The position numbers were made by a program, and so were the translations under genes. Under the pieces are notes generated by a model, which was not told the origin of the DNA, made no database searches, and saw only the letters and a list, made by a program, of their open reading frames with translations. Below are positions 18,710-27,014 of a stretch of DNA of 64,000 nucleotides, piece after piece. Numbering within the stretch: position 1 is the stretch's first letter; each line of letters starts with the position of its first letter. This DNA is from Synechococcus sp. BO 8801 (GTDB lineage Bacteria; Cyanobacteriota; Cyanobacteriia; PCC-6307; Cyanobiaceae): positions 186,001-250,000 of the forward strand of contig NZ_NQKY01000002.1 of assembly GCF_002252675.1 (NCBI RefSeq), read 5' to 3'.

Positions 18710-19294
18710 TCAGCCGCTGAACCAGGGGGGCTCGGCACCGGCCCGCCACTTGATGTTGCAGCCGATCGCCGGCCGCTGCGGTTCCGGCACCGGCCGCCCC
18801 TCCAGCAGGGCCGCCAGGGCCGCCCGCAGATCCCGCCCATCGCAGGGCTCACCGCCGGGACGGCTGCCATCCAGCTGGCCCCGGTAGGCGAGCCGGTGGG
18901 CCCGATCGAAGAGAAAGACGTCCGGGGTGCAGGCGGCCCGGAAGGCCTGGGCCACGCTCTGGTCGGGGTCCTGCAGGTAGGGGAAGGTCCAGCCCCGGGC
19001 CGCGGCCTGGGCCGCCATCCCCGCCGGCCCGTCCTGGGGATGGCTGGCGGTGCTGTTGCTGCAGAGGCCGATCAGGCCCGCCCGCCCCTCCAGGTCGCCC
19101 TGCAGCCGGGTGAGTTCCGCCTCCACATGCTTCACGAACGGGCAGTGGGGGCACAGGAACAGCACCAGCACGGGGCTGCCGAACGGCGCGGCGGCTTCGA
19201 GCGGGCCACCCGTGACGGGCCGCAGCGCGGCCCGCATGGCGTCCAGCGGCAGCGGCGTGCCGAGGGGCAGCATGGTGGAGCTCGTGAGAACCAT
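18710..19294 (-). CDS. Thioredoxin-like redoxin protein
   Basis: 194 residues from ATG 19294. A thioredoxin-fold AhpC/TSA-like protein: MLPLGTPLPL at the start, then the redox motif LFLCPHCPFVKHVEAEL (CPHC), GLCSNSTASHPQDGP, and FRAACTPDVFLFDRAHRLAYRGQLD. The CxxC in place of a single peroxidatic Cys suggests a disulfide reductase or thiol-dependent oxidoreductase. No signal peptide, so cytoplasmic. In-frame codons upstream of 19294 extend towards the divergent lipoprotein gene and are not needed. Confidence 0.82.
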   Translation of the reverse strand: MVLTSSTMLPLGTPLPLDAMRAALRPVTGGPLEAAAPFGSPVLVLFLCPHCPFVKHVEAELTRLQGDLEGRAGLIGLCSNSTASHPQDGPAGMAAQAAARGWTFPYLQDPDQSVAQAFRAACTPDVFLFDRAHRLAYRGQLDGSRPGGEPCDGRDLRAALAALLEGRPVPEPQRPAIGCNIKWRAGAEPPWFSG

Positions 19295-19373
19295 GGCTGT
19301 GCTGCCGCCCTTGCTGCAGAGCGGATGGGGGAGAGCGGGCAAGGATCATCGCCGCCACCGAGCCATCCCCGCC

Positions 19374-19940
19374 GTGTCGCCACCGTGCCGTCTGCTGGTG
19401 CTGCCGCTTCTGGCGGCCGTGCTCACCGGCTGTGTGCCCGCTGATCAGCGTCCCAGCGGCCGGGTGTATCCCCTGCCGAGACACCAGCCCAACGACGGCC
19501 TCGCCGTGGTGAGCCGGCCCGGCGGCGAAGGCCTGCACATCTGGATCGAGACCGACACCGCGCGCCCCGGTGTCTGCCGGCCGCGCTGGCTTCCGGACGC
19601 CGCCCGGCTGCGCGGCGGCAACGGCCCCCAGCCCACCAGCTTCGGGCTGGCCCCGCGGGAGGAGTTCTTCCAGGCCCTGGACCGGGGCACGGTGCGTCTG
19701 GCCCTGCGCCGCCAGATGGAGGCGCTCTGCCGCCAGCGGGCCCCTGGCAGCACCTTCCTGTGGGAGCCGCCCCCGCGGACCGCGGCCGAGCACCGGCCGC
19801 CGGTCCTGCCCCTGCTGGAGGAACCCGATCTGCTCAGCGACCCGCGGGCGATCCGGCGGGCTGAAAAGCAGCTGCTGGGTCTGCCCCTCACCCCCGAGGA
19901 CCTTGAGGAGCCCGGGGCAATGGACCACGGGGGCTGGTGA
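19374..19940 (+). CDS. Hypothetical lipoprotein
   Basis: 188 residues from GTG 19374; no ATG is available in frame near the signal peptide. The N-terminus RLLVLPLLAAVLTGC ends in a lipobox (LTGC), so it should be a membrane-anchored envelope lipoprotein. The mature part is Pro/Arg-rich, with SRPGGEGLHIWIETDTARPG and RRQMEALCRQRAPGSTFLWE. I do not recognise a named domain. Its last 53 bp overlap the opposite-strand phosphopantetheinyl transferase gene, a sizeable convergent overlap. Confidence 0.7.
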   Translation: MSPPCRLLVLPLLAAVLTGCVPADQRPSGRVYPLPRHQPNDGLAVVSRPGGEGLHIWIETDTARPGVCRPRWLPDAARLRGGNGPQPTSFGLAPREEFFQALDRGTVRLALRRQMEALCRQRAPGSTFLWEPPPRTAAEHRPPVLPLLEEPDLLSDPRAIRRAEKQLLGLPLTPEDLEEPGAMDHGGW

Positions 19941-20685
19941 CGGCCGTCGCCTCAGCGGCTGAGGCCAGGGCCGCGGCGCCCACGTACCCCTCCGGCAGCA
20001 CGAGGGGCCAGACCTCCGGCTCCGGATCCCCCGGGGTCGGCGGCGGGCCGAACAGACCCATTCCCCTGGCCTTGAGGCCCGCCTCCAGCCGGCACCAGGC
20101 GGCCAGGAAAGCCTGCTCGCGCTGCTGCTGCGGCAGGGTGCCGATGGCGCTCCATTCCCCCGGCGGCAGACAGCGGCGGGCGATGCTCTCCCACTCCGGC
20201 ACCGGCCGACCCTGCTCCACATCCACCCCCACCGGCCGACGGGGGTGAAAGCCCAGCAGGATCAGGTCCCCCGAATGGGAGACGTTGAAGCGGGGAGGCG
20301 GCTCCCCCCCGTCCGACGGCGGCAGCAGTTCCGGCTTGCCATGGGGACCTGCCCCCAGCACGAGGCCGGCGGGGTCGCACCCCAGCCAGCTCCCCAGAAT
20401 CAACCGCAGGGCGCCGCGACCGAGCAGGAAGCGTTCGCCATCCCCCTCGCCCCGGAGCCGGTGCAGGCGTTGCCGTTCGCCTGCCTGCAGCAGATCCCCC
20501 AGGGGGGTGAGCAGGGCCCGGACGTCCGGATCTCGGCGATCGATCAGCAGCAGCAGGGGAGGCCCGTCGGACCCGGCGGGGGGCCAGGGCGGCGGAGCCA
20601 GGGCAGGGGCCGTCCGGGGCGGCCAGCGCTGAGGCCGGAGCAGCCAGGGCCCCCCCGCGGGTGGGGGAGAATCTCCGGACTGCAT
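19888..20685 (-). CDS. 4'-phosphopantetheinyl transferase (Sfp/HetI type)
   Basis: About 265 residues from ATG 20685; ATG 20715 is also in frame but would overlap the fabI start. Sfp-type hallmarks: FNVSHSGDLILLGF, the Mg-binding VGVDVEQGRPVPEWESIARR, and AFLAAWCRLEAGLKARGMGL in place of the usual W..KEA.xKa. It attaches phosphopantetheine to acyl or peptidyl carrier proteins; in cyanobacteria one such enzyme serves fatty-acid synthesis as well as PKS/NRPS. It is divergent from fabI with 28 bp between start codons, a pairing that fits fatty-acid metabolism. Confidence 0.88.
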   Translation of the reverse strand: MQSGDSPPPAGGPWLLRPQRWPPRTAPALAPPPWPPAGSDGPPLLLLIDRRDPDVRALLTPLGDLLQAGERQRLHRLRGEGDGERFLLGRGALRLILGSWLGCDPAGLVLGAGPHGKPELLPPSDGGEPPPRFNVSHSGDLILLGFHPRRPVGVDVEQGRPVPEWESIARRCLPPGEWSAIGTLPQQQREQAFLAAWCRLEAGLKARGMGLFGPPPTPGDPEPEVWPLVLPEGYVGAAALASAAEATAVTSPRGPLPRAPQGPRG

Positions 20686-20713
20686 TCCTTCGCCCTCCGG
20701 CGCCCTGTTCCCC

Positions 20714-21496
20714 ATGCTCCTTGATCTGCGCGGCAAGAAGGCTCTCGTCACCGGCATCGCCAACAACCGCTCGATCGCCTGGGGCATCGCCCAGCAGCTG
20801 GCGGCGGCGGGTTGCGAACTGGGCATCACCTACCTCCCGGACGACCGGGGTCGCTTCGAGGGCAAGGTGCGCGAACTCACCGCCCCCCTGAACCCCACCC
20901 TGTTCGAGCCCCTCGACGTGCAGAACCCTGCCCAGATCGAGGCCCTGTTCCAGCGCATCGCCGAGCAGTGGGGAACGCTGGATGTGCTGATCCACTGCCT
21001 GGCCTTCGCCGGCAAGGACGAGCTGGTGGGAGATTTCAGCGCCATCAGTCCAGAGGGCTTCGCCCGGGCGCTGGAGGTGAGCGCCTATTCCCTGGCGCCC
21101 CTCTGCCGCCACGCCAAGCCCCTGTTCAGCCCGGGGGCCAGCGTGATCACCCTGAGCTACCTGGGGGCCGAGCGGGCGATCCCCAACTACAACGTCATGG
21201 GGGTGGCCAAGGCGGCCCTGGAGGCCTCGGTCCGCTACCTGGCGGCGGAGCTGGGCCCCGAGCAGCAGGTGCGGGTGAACGCCATCAGCGCCGGCCCGAT
21301 CCGCACCCTGGCCAGCTCGGCCATCGGCGGCATCCTTGACATGATCCACAACGTCGAGGAGAAGGCCCCCCTGCGCCGCACCGTCACCCAGGACGAGGTG
21401 GGCGCCACCGCCGCCTTCCTGGCCAGCCCCCTGGCCAGCGGTATCACCGGCCAGGTGATCTACGTGGATGCCGGGTACTGCATCACGGGGATGTGA
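20714..21496 (+). CDS. fabI: Enoyl-[acyl-carrier-protein] reductase FabI
   Basis: 260 residues. Short-chain dehydrogenase fold: KKALVTGIANNRSIAWGIA (NAD-binding loop), HCLAFAGKDEL, and active-site Tyr/Lys in YNVMGVAKAALEASVR, followed by ISAGPIRTLASSAIGG. FabI catalyses the last reduction of each fatty-acid elongation cycle with NAD(P)H. The start at 20714 gives the family's usual MLLDLRGKKALVTG opening. It ends just before a decayed glycan region. Confidence 0.97.
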   Translation: MLLDLRGKKALVTGIANNRSIAWGIAQQLAAAGCELGITYLPDDRGRFEGKVRELTAPLNPTLFEPLDVQNPAQIEALFQRIAEQWGTLDVLIHCLAFAGKDELVGDFSAISPEGFARALEVSAYSLAPLCRHAKPLFSPGASVITLSYLGAERAIPNYNVMGVAKAALEASVRYLAAELGPEQQVRVNAISAGPIRTLASSAIGGILDMIHNVEEKAPLRRTVTQDEVGATAAFLASPLASGITGQVIYVDAGYCITGM

Positions 21497-21545
21497 GCCA
21501 GCCCTGTCTTCTGTCGGCCAGAGGGTGCTCGGCACTGGAGAGTCC

Positions 21546-21686
21546 TTGAGCGACCCCACGCAGCGAACGATTGTCGATAAGGGAGTTGCGGGGCTTGGCA
21601 ATCGCCTTCAGGCCCTGGGCCATTGCTGTGATCTCTCCAGACGATTCAACGCTTTTCTGTGTGTTGACTGGACCCATAACTCATGA
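21546..21686 (+). pseudogene. Head fragment of a fucosyltransferase-like gene
   Basis: A 46-codon open frame (possible start TTG 21546) ending at TGA 21684-21686. It includes GVAGLGNRLQALGHCCDLSR and then AFLCVDWTHNS. The pattern GLGNRLQAL...LCVDW is the N-terminal signature of NodZ-like and O-fucosyltransferase-like GDP-fucose enzymes, which are about 300 residues long; only the first about 40 remain. The rest is missing, replaced 17 bp later by the C-terminal part of another glycosyltransferase, so a deletion probably joined two genes. Recognition is by motif only. Confidence 0.55.
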
Positions 21687-21702
21687 TCCGCGAATCGGAG
21701 CC

Positions 21703-22348
21703 ATGGCCGACCTCATCGCCGTCATCTCGAAGGTGAATGAGGAAAAGTTTTCGCCCCAGGCTCCCTGTGTCCGGATCGATCAGGCCGTGAGTTCGGCTTT
21801 TCTGGCGCAGGCCTCTGAGTTCAGGCCCGCCGGCCCCCAGACGGTTCTGGGCTATGTCGGCACGTTCTGGGATCGCACGGACATCGATCTGCAGCGCATG
21901 ATCGCCCTGGAGCGGCCCCACTGCCGGCTTCTGCTGGTGGGTCCCGAACTCAACCGGCGCCTGTCGGACTCCGGCCTGCTCGGCCTCGGCAATGTGGAGT
22001 GGCTGGGGAGTCTGCCCAACGATCAGGTGCCGGCCCAGTTGAAGCGGATGAATCTCTGCCCGATTCCCCATCTCGATACGCCCTTCTCGCGGTTGATGGG
22101 TCCGCTGAAACCCCTTTCAATACATCGCCAGTGGCATGCCGGTGGTCTCCTCCGCCGTGGAGGGACTGGAGCTGGCCGGTGCCCTGATCCGGATCGAAAA
22201 GGATCCCGACCGCTTCCTGCAGGCCATCGATGAGGAGCTGGCTTCCGACGGCCCGGAGAAGTTCCTTGCGCGGGTGGCCTTCGCCCGGGCCCAGACCTGG
22301 GAAAGCCGGGTGGAACGGATCCTGGCGGCCCTGCCCACTCAGCCCTGA
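21703..22348 (+). pseudogene. Truncated, frameshifted glycosyltransferase
   Basis: The C-terminal half of a GT4/TuaH-like glycosyltransferase. Frame one (from ATG 21703) reads ADLIAVISKVNEEKF, then the GT-B C-domain LGYVGTFWDRTDIDLQRMIA, CRLLLVGPELNRRL, LGNVEWLGSLPNDQVPAQLK and PIPHLDTPFSRLMGPLKP. At a CCCC run near 22110 one extra C shifts the frame; the next frame continues FQYIASGMPVVSSAVEGLE and ends at TGA 22348. The N-terminal acceptor domain (about 150 residues) is absent. Both lesions make it non-functional as written. Confidence 0.85.
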
Positions 22349-22941
22349 GGCATCGGCATCAGGGCCCCCATCCACTCGATGCTGGTGGTGTGCAGGTTGT
22401 AGTAAGCCGCCTCCACCTGCAGCCGGCCCGAGCGCAGCCTGTCGGTGAGCATCACGCTGGAATCGACGAGGTTGCGGGCGGCGTTGAGGGTGTGACGGCG
22501 GCAGGCCTCCTCCAGGTTGTGTTCTCCGCCGAGGCTGAACAGCTCCATGCGCAGCTGGCCCACCACCTGGGCCAGGCTCGGGGTCAGGTTGAGTTCCCGG
22601 TCGAAGGCGGCCGCCACCGCCCCGCAGGCGGCGTGGCCGAGCACCACGATCACCGGCACCTCCAGATGGCTCACGGCGTATTCGAGCGAGGCGATCGCGG
22701 CCACGGTGCTCATCGTGCCGGCGTTGCGCACCACGAACAGATCGCCGAAGCCCGTGTCGAACAGCAGCTCCACCGGCACCCGCGAGTCGGCGCAGCCCAG
22801 GACCGCCGCCACGGGAGTCTGGCCCGCTTCCACCTCCAGCATCCGCAGGCGATCGCTGTGGGGGTGGAGCACATGGCCGTCGAGAAAGCGCTGGTGCCCG
22901 GCGCGCAGCTGATCGAGGACGGCACCCGGACGTTCATGCAT
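22339..22941 (-). CDS. Beta-class carbonic anhydrase
   Basis: 200 residues from ATG 22941; GTG 22950 adds three. Zinc ligands and dyad are intact: C50 with D52/R54 (GCADSRVP), H103 and C106 (GHAACGAV). Also typical: [12 protein letters not shown] and [17 protein letters not shown]. It interconverts CO2 and bicarbonate. It is not the carboxysomal CsoS3/CsoSCA type, and with no signal peptide it should be cytoplasmic, where its activity would affect carbon concentrating. It ends 10 bp inside the opposite-strand GT pseudogene and is divergent from hisB. Confidence 0.92.
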   Translation of the reverse strand: MHERPGAVLDQLRAGHQRFLDGHVLHPHSDRLRMLEVEAGQTPVAAVLGCADSRVPVELLFDTGFGDLFVVRNAGTMSTVAAIASLEYAVSHLEVPVIVVLGHAACGAVAAAFDRELNLTPSLAQVVGQLRMELFSLGGEHNLEEACRRHTLNAARNLVDSSVMLTDRLRSGRLQVEAAYYNLHTTSIEWMGALMPMPQG

Positions 22942-23053
22942 GGCACTCACCCCACCACCCCTGGCGGCCCGCCGCCGTAGCGCTGCACACCATGGGCACC
23001 CCGATCGCCATGGGCGCATCGGACCGCCGGAACACGGCCCCGGGGGCTTTGGC

Positions 23054-23728
23054 ATGATTCAGGTCCGGCCCGTCGCCTTCGCTCGCGTGTCCATCAGCCC
23101 TCCACGCACCGGCCCCCAGCGCACCGGCGAAGTCCATCGCGTCACCGGTGAAACCGACGTGCACGTGGCCCTCGATCTCGACGGCACCGGCCGCTGCCAG
23201 GTGGCCACCGGCGTCCCGTTCCTCGACCACATGCTTCACCAGATCGCCAGCCACGGCCTGCTGGATCTGGAGATCACCGCCCGGGGCGACACCCACATCG
23301 ACGACCACCACACCAATGAGGACGTGGGCATCGCCCTGGGCCAGGCCCTCGCCCAGGCCCTGGCCGACCGCCGGGGCATCCGCCGCTTCGGCCACTTCCT
23401 CGCCCCCCTCGATGAGGCCCTGGTGCAGGTGGCACTCGACTGCTCCGGCCGGCCCCACCTCAGCTACGACCTGGCCATCCCCGCCCAGCGCATCGGCACC
23501 TACGACACTGAACTGGTGCGGGAATTCTTCGTGGCGGTGGCCAACAACGCCGGCCTCACCCTCCACATCCGCCAGCTGGCGGGGGTGAATTCCCATCACA
23601 TCGTCGAGGCCGGATTCAAGGCGTTCGCCCGCGCCCTCGACCAGGCGGTGGAGATCGATCCCCGCCGCGGTGGGGCCGTGCCCAGCAGCAAGGGGGTGCT
23701 GGAGCGTGCCGGCCACGCCGGTGCCTGA
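23054..23728 (+). CDS. hisB: Imidazoleglycerol-phosphate dehydratase HisB
   Basis: 224 residues. Monofunctional dehydratase of histidine synthesis. Two Mn-binding histidine-rich motifs are present: [13 protein letters not shown] with [20 protein letters not shown], and later [19 protein letters not shown]. The C-terminal end PSSKGVL is the family ending. ATG 23054 gives a normal length; upstream in-frame codons run into the carbonic anhydrase promoter region and are not used. Confidence 0.97.
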   Translation: MIQVRPVAFARVSISPPRTGPQRTGEVHRVTGETDVHVALDLDGTGRCQVATGVPFLDHMLHQIASHGLLDLEITARGDTHIDDHHTNEDVGIALGQALAQALADRRGIRRFGHFLAPLDEALVQVALDCSGRPHLSYDLAIPAQRIGTYDTELVREFFVAVANNAGLTLHIRQLAGVNSHHIVEAGFKAFARALDQAVEIDPRRGGAVPSSKGVLERAGHAGA

Positions 23729-23770
23729 CCGGTGCGTGGCGACTAGCATCAGGTGATCTGCGTACGCGCC

Positions 23771-23929
23771 ATGCGTCCTCTCCTTCTGCTGGTGGCCGGT
23801 TTCACGGCCGCCCTTGCCGTGGCTGCCCCCGCCCGTGCCGCCGACTGCCTGCCGAGCCAGGTCCAGGCGGCCCCCTGTGTCGTGTCCCAGCCCCCCTGCC
23901 CGGTGGTGGAGCTGCCCTGCGAGGCCTGA
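23771..23929 (+). CDS. Small Cys-rich secreted peptide (hypothetical)
   Basis: 52 residues. A classical signal peptide (MRPLLLLVAGFTAALAVAAP, then ARA as the likely cleavage site) is followed by a mature peptide of about 30 residues, ADCLPSQVQAAPCVVSQPPC and then PVVELPCEA, with four cysteines and many prolines. The spacing would allow two disulfides in the periplasm. It stands between hisB (42 bp upstream) and the carotenoid oxygenase gene (86 bp downstream), both on the same strand. I know no family for it; coding status is inferred from the signal peptide and Cys pattern. Confidence 0.55.
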   Translation: MRPLLLLVAGFTAALAVAAPARAADCLPSQVQAAPCVVSQPPCPVVELPCEA

Positions 23930-24015
23930 GGGCGGGACGGCCGCCCACGCCTTCACACTCCGTTACGTGATAATCGGGACAGCGCACTGCGCTGTTCTTC
24001 CCGTGGGCTGATTCG

Positions 24016-25497
24016 ATGACCGTTGCCTTCCCCGCCGCTGCGGCCTCGCCTGCCTACGACCGCGCCGACTGGGCCAGCTCCTTCTGCAACGTCAGCGTCG
24101 AGCTCAGCGACGAGCCCCTCGTCGCCGCCCGTGGCGCCATCCCGGCCGAGCTGAGGGGCACCCTCTACCGCAACGGCCCCGGCCGGCTTGAGCGCGGTGG
24201 CCACTGGGTCCATCACCCCTTCGATGGCGACGGGATGATCACGGCCCTGCGCTTCTCCGAGGGTGGCGCCCGGCTCAGCAACCGCTTCGTGCGCACCGAG
24301 GGCTGGCTCGCCGAGGAAAAGGCCGGCACGGTGCTCTACCGGGGCGTGTTCGGCACCCCCAAGCCCGGCGGCCCGCTGGCCAACGCCTTCGATCTGCGGC
24401 TTAAGAACATCGCCAACACCCATGTGGTGCGACTCGGCGACCAGCTGCTCGCCCTCTGGGAGGCCAGCTCCCCCCATGCCCTCGATCCCCTCAGCCTCGA
24501 GACCCGCGGCCTGACCCTGCTGGACGGGGTGCTCAAGCCGGGTGAGGCCTTCAGTGCCCACCCCCGCTTCGATCCCGGCCACCACGGCGCTCCCCGGATG
24601 GTCACCTTCGGTGTCAAGGCCGGCCCCCGCAGCACGGTGCGCCTGATGGAGTTCGCCGCCGACGGCCCCGGGGCCGGCACCCTGCTGGCCGACTCCAGCC
24701 ACAGCTTCGGTGGCTTCGCCTTCCTGCACGATTTCGCCATCACCCCCAACTGGGCGGTGTTCCTGCAGAACGCCATCGACTTCAACCCCCTCCCCTACGT
24801 GCTCGGCCGCAAAGGGGCCGCACAATGCCTGAAGTCCCGGGCCGGTGCCCGCGGCCAGTTCTGGCTGATTCCGCGCCAGGACGGCGCCTTCGCCGGCCAG
24901 GAGCCGCGGGTGCTGGAGGCTCCGGAAGGCTTCGTGTTCCACCACCTCAACGCCTGGGAGGACGGCGATGCGGTGGTGGTCGACAGCATCTTCTACGCCG
25001 ATTTCCCCTCCATCGGCCCTGACCAGGACTACAAGGAGGTCGATTTCGACCGCATCCCCGAGGGCCTGCTGGAGCGCTGCCGTCTCGACCTGGCCAGCGG
25101 CACGGTCACGGCCACGCGGCTGAGTGAGCGCACCTGTGAATTCGCCATGGTGGCGCCGGCCCGGGTGGGGCTCGAGAGCCGCTACGGCTGGATGGCGGTG
25201 GCCGAACGGGAGCGCGGCAATGACCCCCTGCAGGCCCTGATGAAGCTCGATCTCGCCAGCGGCGAGTCCCGGGTCTGGAGTGCGGCGCCCCGCGGTTTCG
25301 TCAGTGAACCGATCATGGTGCCCCGTCCCGGCGCCACGGCCGAGGACGACGGCTGGGTGCTCGGCCTGGTCTGGAACGGTGCCCGCAGCGCCAGCGATCT
25401 GGTCGTCCTCGATGCCGCCTCGATGGGCGAGGTGGCCGTGCTGGAGCTTCCCCTGGCCATCCCCCATGGCCTGCATGGCAGCTGGGTGGCTGCCTGA
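24016..25497 (+). CDS. Carotenoid oxygenase (apocarotenoid cleaving)
   Basis: 493 residues. Carotenoid oxygenase family, seven-bladed propeller with four Fe-binding histidines: candidates H182 (SAHPRFDP), H238 (FLHDFAIT), H309/H310 (FVFHHLNAWEDGD) and H484/H487 (HGLHGSWVAA). The spacing matches Synechocystis ACO, which cleaves apocarotenals to retinal. Conserved LRGTLYRNGPGRLERGG and HPFDGDGM are also present. No signal peptide; it probably acts at the membrane surface. Whether it makes retinal or another apocarotenoid cannot be told from sequence. Confidence 0.93.
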   Translation: MTVAFPAAAASPAYDRADWASSFCNVSVELSDEPLVAARGAIPAELRGTLYRNGPGRLERGGHWVHHPFDGDGMITALRFSEGGARLSNRFVRTEGWLAEEKAGTVLYRGVFGTPKPGGPLANAFDLRLKNIANTHVVRLGDQLLALWEASSPHALDPLSLETRGLTLLDGVLKPGEAFSAHPRFDPGHHGAPRMVTFGVKAGPRSTVRLMEFAADGPGAGTLLADSSHSFGGFAFLHDFAITPNWAVFLQNAIDFNPLPYVLGRKGAAQCLKSRAGARGQFWLIPRQDGAFAGQEPRVLEAPEGFVFHHLNAWEDGDAVVVDSIFYADFPSIGPDQDYKEVDFDRIPEGLLERCRLDLASGTVTATRLSERTCEFAMVAPARVGLESRYGWMAVAERERGNDPLQALMKLDLASGESRVWSAAPRGFVSEPIMVPRPGATAEDDGWVLGLVWNGARSASDLVVLDAASMGEVAVLELPLAIPHGLHGSWVAA

Positions 25498-25527
25498 GGT
25501 TGCGCCAATCTGCCGGCGGCTGAAGGA

Positions 25528-26421
25528 TCAGCGCCGCAGCAGCCCTCGGACCCGGCGCGCCACCTTCCGGGTCAGGTTGAGCAGGGGCCAGAGCAGGGAG
25601 AGGGGAAAGGGCTGGCGAACCAGCGGGGTTTCGGCCTTCCGGTAATCCTTGTAGAGCCGACGATGGGCGTTCGGGTCTGCCGAGCCATCGAAGACGCTGT
25701 ACTGCAGACCGATCTCCTCGCTGCCGACCAGGCGCCGGTGGGGATGGGCCGCCAGGATCCGGTGGATGCTCTGGGTGTAGACGACCGGGCCGGTGGTGCA
25801 GATCACCGCCTCCCAGGGATTGGTGAAGGCGAAGGGATTGAAGCGATCGATGTTGCTGAGTACCGCAGCGATCACGGCGGCCAGATACGGATGGCCCGGA
25901 GAGGCGATGACGTGCCACTGCTGGAATTCGCCGCCCGGGATTCCGGCCAGTCGCCGGTGGGTGCCCCAGCCGGCATGGGGACTGCCGGCCCCATGGTCCC
26001 ACTGGCTCAGCAGGAAGGCATCATCGTCGCGCAGCCCCTCGGAGAGCGGCCGGGTGACGCCGACCTTGACGTCCAGATAGACACCGCCGAAGTGGTAGAT
26101 GCACAGATAGCGGAACAGATCGGCCCGGGCGGCACCGTAGGCAGGATCGATTCGCTGATAGCGGGCCAGGATCGCCTCGCCGTAGGTGTCGCCGATGAAG
26201 CGCTCACGATCGTGATCGTCGTAGAAGCGATAGCTGAAGTCCGGGTTGAGGGCTTCGATCGCGCGGCAGTTCTGTTCCAGCACGGCCGGCATCCGGCTCC
26301 TGGTGCTGAAGGTCTGGTGGATGATCCTGGGGATGCCGCGGCTGGCCGGAGGATGGGAGGCCAGGGACGCCCCTGAAAGCAGCCACGCGCTGGCTCGGTT
26401 CACCCCGCTCCGCCCCTGCAT
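25528..26421 (-). CDS. DXD-motif glycosyltransferase (OCH1-like)
   Basis: 297 residues from ATG 26421, preceded by GGGGGAGA; ATG 26433 is an alternative. The family of sugar-binding-region/DXD glycosyltransferases is shown by PRIIHQTFSTRSRMP, NPDFSYRFYDDHDRERFI, and ARADLFRYLCIYHFGGVYLD followed by VKV (the DxD site). Later FTNPWEAVICTTGP fits too. It probably adds a hexose to a surface glycan. It opens the third glycan island, directly after the carotenoid oxygenase gene (convergent, 30 bp). Confidence 0.85.
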   Translation of the reverse strand: MQGRSGVNRASAWLLSGASLASHPPASRGIPRIIHQTFSTRSRMPAVLEQNCRAIEALNPDFSYRFYDDHDRERFIGDTYGEAILARYQRIDPAYGAARADLFRYLCIYHFGGVYLDVKVGVTRPLSEGLRDDDAFLLSQWDHGAGSPHAGWGTHRRLAGIPGGEFQQWHVIASPGHPYLAAVIAAVLSNIDRFNPFAFTNPWEAVICTTGPVVYTQSIHRILAAHPHRRLVGSEEIGLQYSVFDGSADPNAHRRLYKDYRKAETPLVRQPFPLSLLWPLLNLTRKVARRVRGLLRR

Positions 26422-26462
26422 CGTCTCCCCCATCGTCCAGCCGTGACAGGACCGCGCCGGCC

Positions 26463-26627
26463 TCAGCCGCGCGAGAAACGGGTGAAGGTGGCGGGGGAGA
26501 AGAGATGACCTTCGGAAAGGGCGATGGCGACCACGGCATCGGCGTCGGCGGCTGCATCCACACGGGCCTTGAGGGCCGGATCGGCGGCCACCTTGGCGAG
26601 GAAAGCGTTGAGCTGGGATTTGGACAT
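26463..26627 (-). CDS. Nif11-like leader peptide protein
   Basis: 54 residues: MSKSQLNAFLAKVAADPALK, then an ADADAVVAIALSEGHLFSP core, ending RFSRG. The start and the ADADAVVAIA..G.xxS pattern are the Nif11 signature, the leader type of cyanobacterial lanthipeptide and other RiPP precursors. Typical precursors end the leader with Gly-Gly followed by a core of 20-40 residues; here the protein stops at SRG with no core. It could be a stand-alone Nif11 protein or a precursor that lost its core. No lanthionine synthetase or peptidase is in the window. It sits 41 bp upstream of the DXD glycosyltransferase start, same strand. Confidence 0.75.
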   Translation of the reverse strand: MSKSQLNAFLAKVAADPALKARVDAAADADAVVAIALSEGHLFSPATFTRFSRG

Positions 26628-26709
26628 GGGACCATCGACTACTGACTCTCTCTGTCCTACTCCATTCCGGAGCGCGGCCCGGAGCCTGATCTCTCGTTCC
26701 GTTCCTGCC

Positions 26710-27006
26710 ATGGCCTGGTTCATCAAGACCGAGACCTTCCGGCTCCCCCATGATGCGGTGATTGCTCACCTGCAGGAGCACCGCCTCTGGGTAGAGCGGC
26801 TGCGCTTGGAGGGCTGCAGGATCAGCAGCGGGTATCTGGTGGACGACCAGGGGCGGCCCGGCGGCGGCGGCCTGCTGCTGCTCGAGGCCCCCGACCATGC
26901 AGCCGCCCTCGCCCTGGTGCTGCAGGATCCGATGGTGATCGCCGGTTGCGCCCACTGGCAGCTGCAGGGATGGCGGCCGGCGGTGGGGGACTTGGAGGTG
27001 CGCTGA
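26710..27006 (+). CDS. YciI-like (YCII-related) protein
   Basis: 98 residues. Ferredoxin-like small protein resembling the YCII family: MAWFIKTETFRLPHDAVIAH, then GYLVDDQGRPGGGGLLLLEA and DPMVIAGCAHWQLQGWRP. The GCAHW..QGWRP ending resembles the conserved DPF...G.....EI.P region of YciI proteins. The function is unknown; the fold suggests a small-molecule enzyme or ligand-binding role. It is divergent from the Nif11-like gene (82 bp) and convergent with the next glycosyltransferase (8 bp). Confidence 0.7.
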   Translation: MAWFIKTETFRLPHDAVIAHLQEHRLWVERLRLEGCRISSGYLVDDQGRPGGGGLLLLEAPDHAAALALVLQDPMVIAGCAHWQLQGWRPAVGDLEVR

Positions 27007-27014
27007 CAAGCGCA

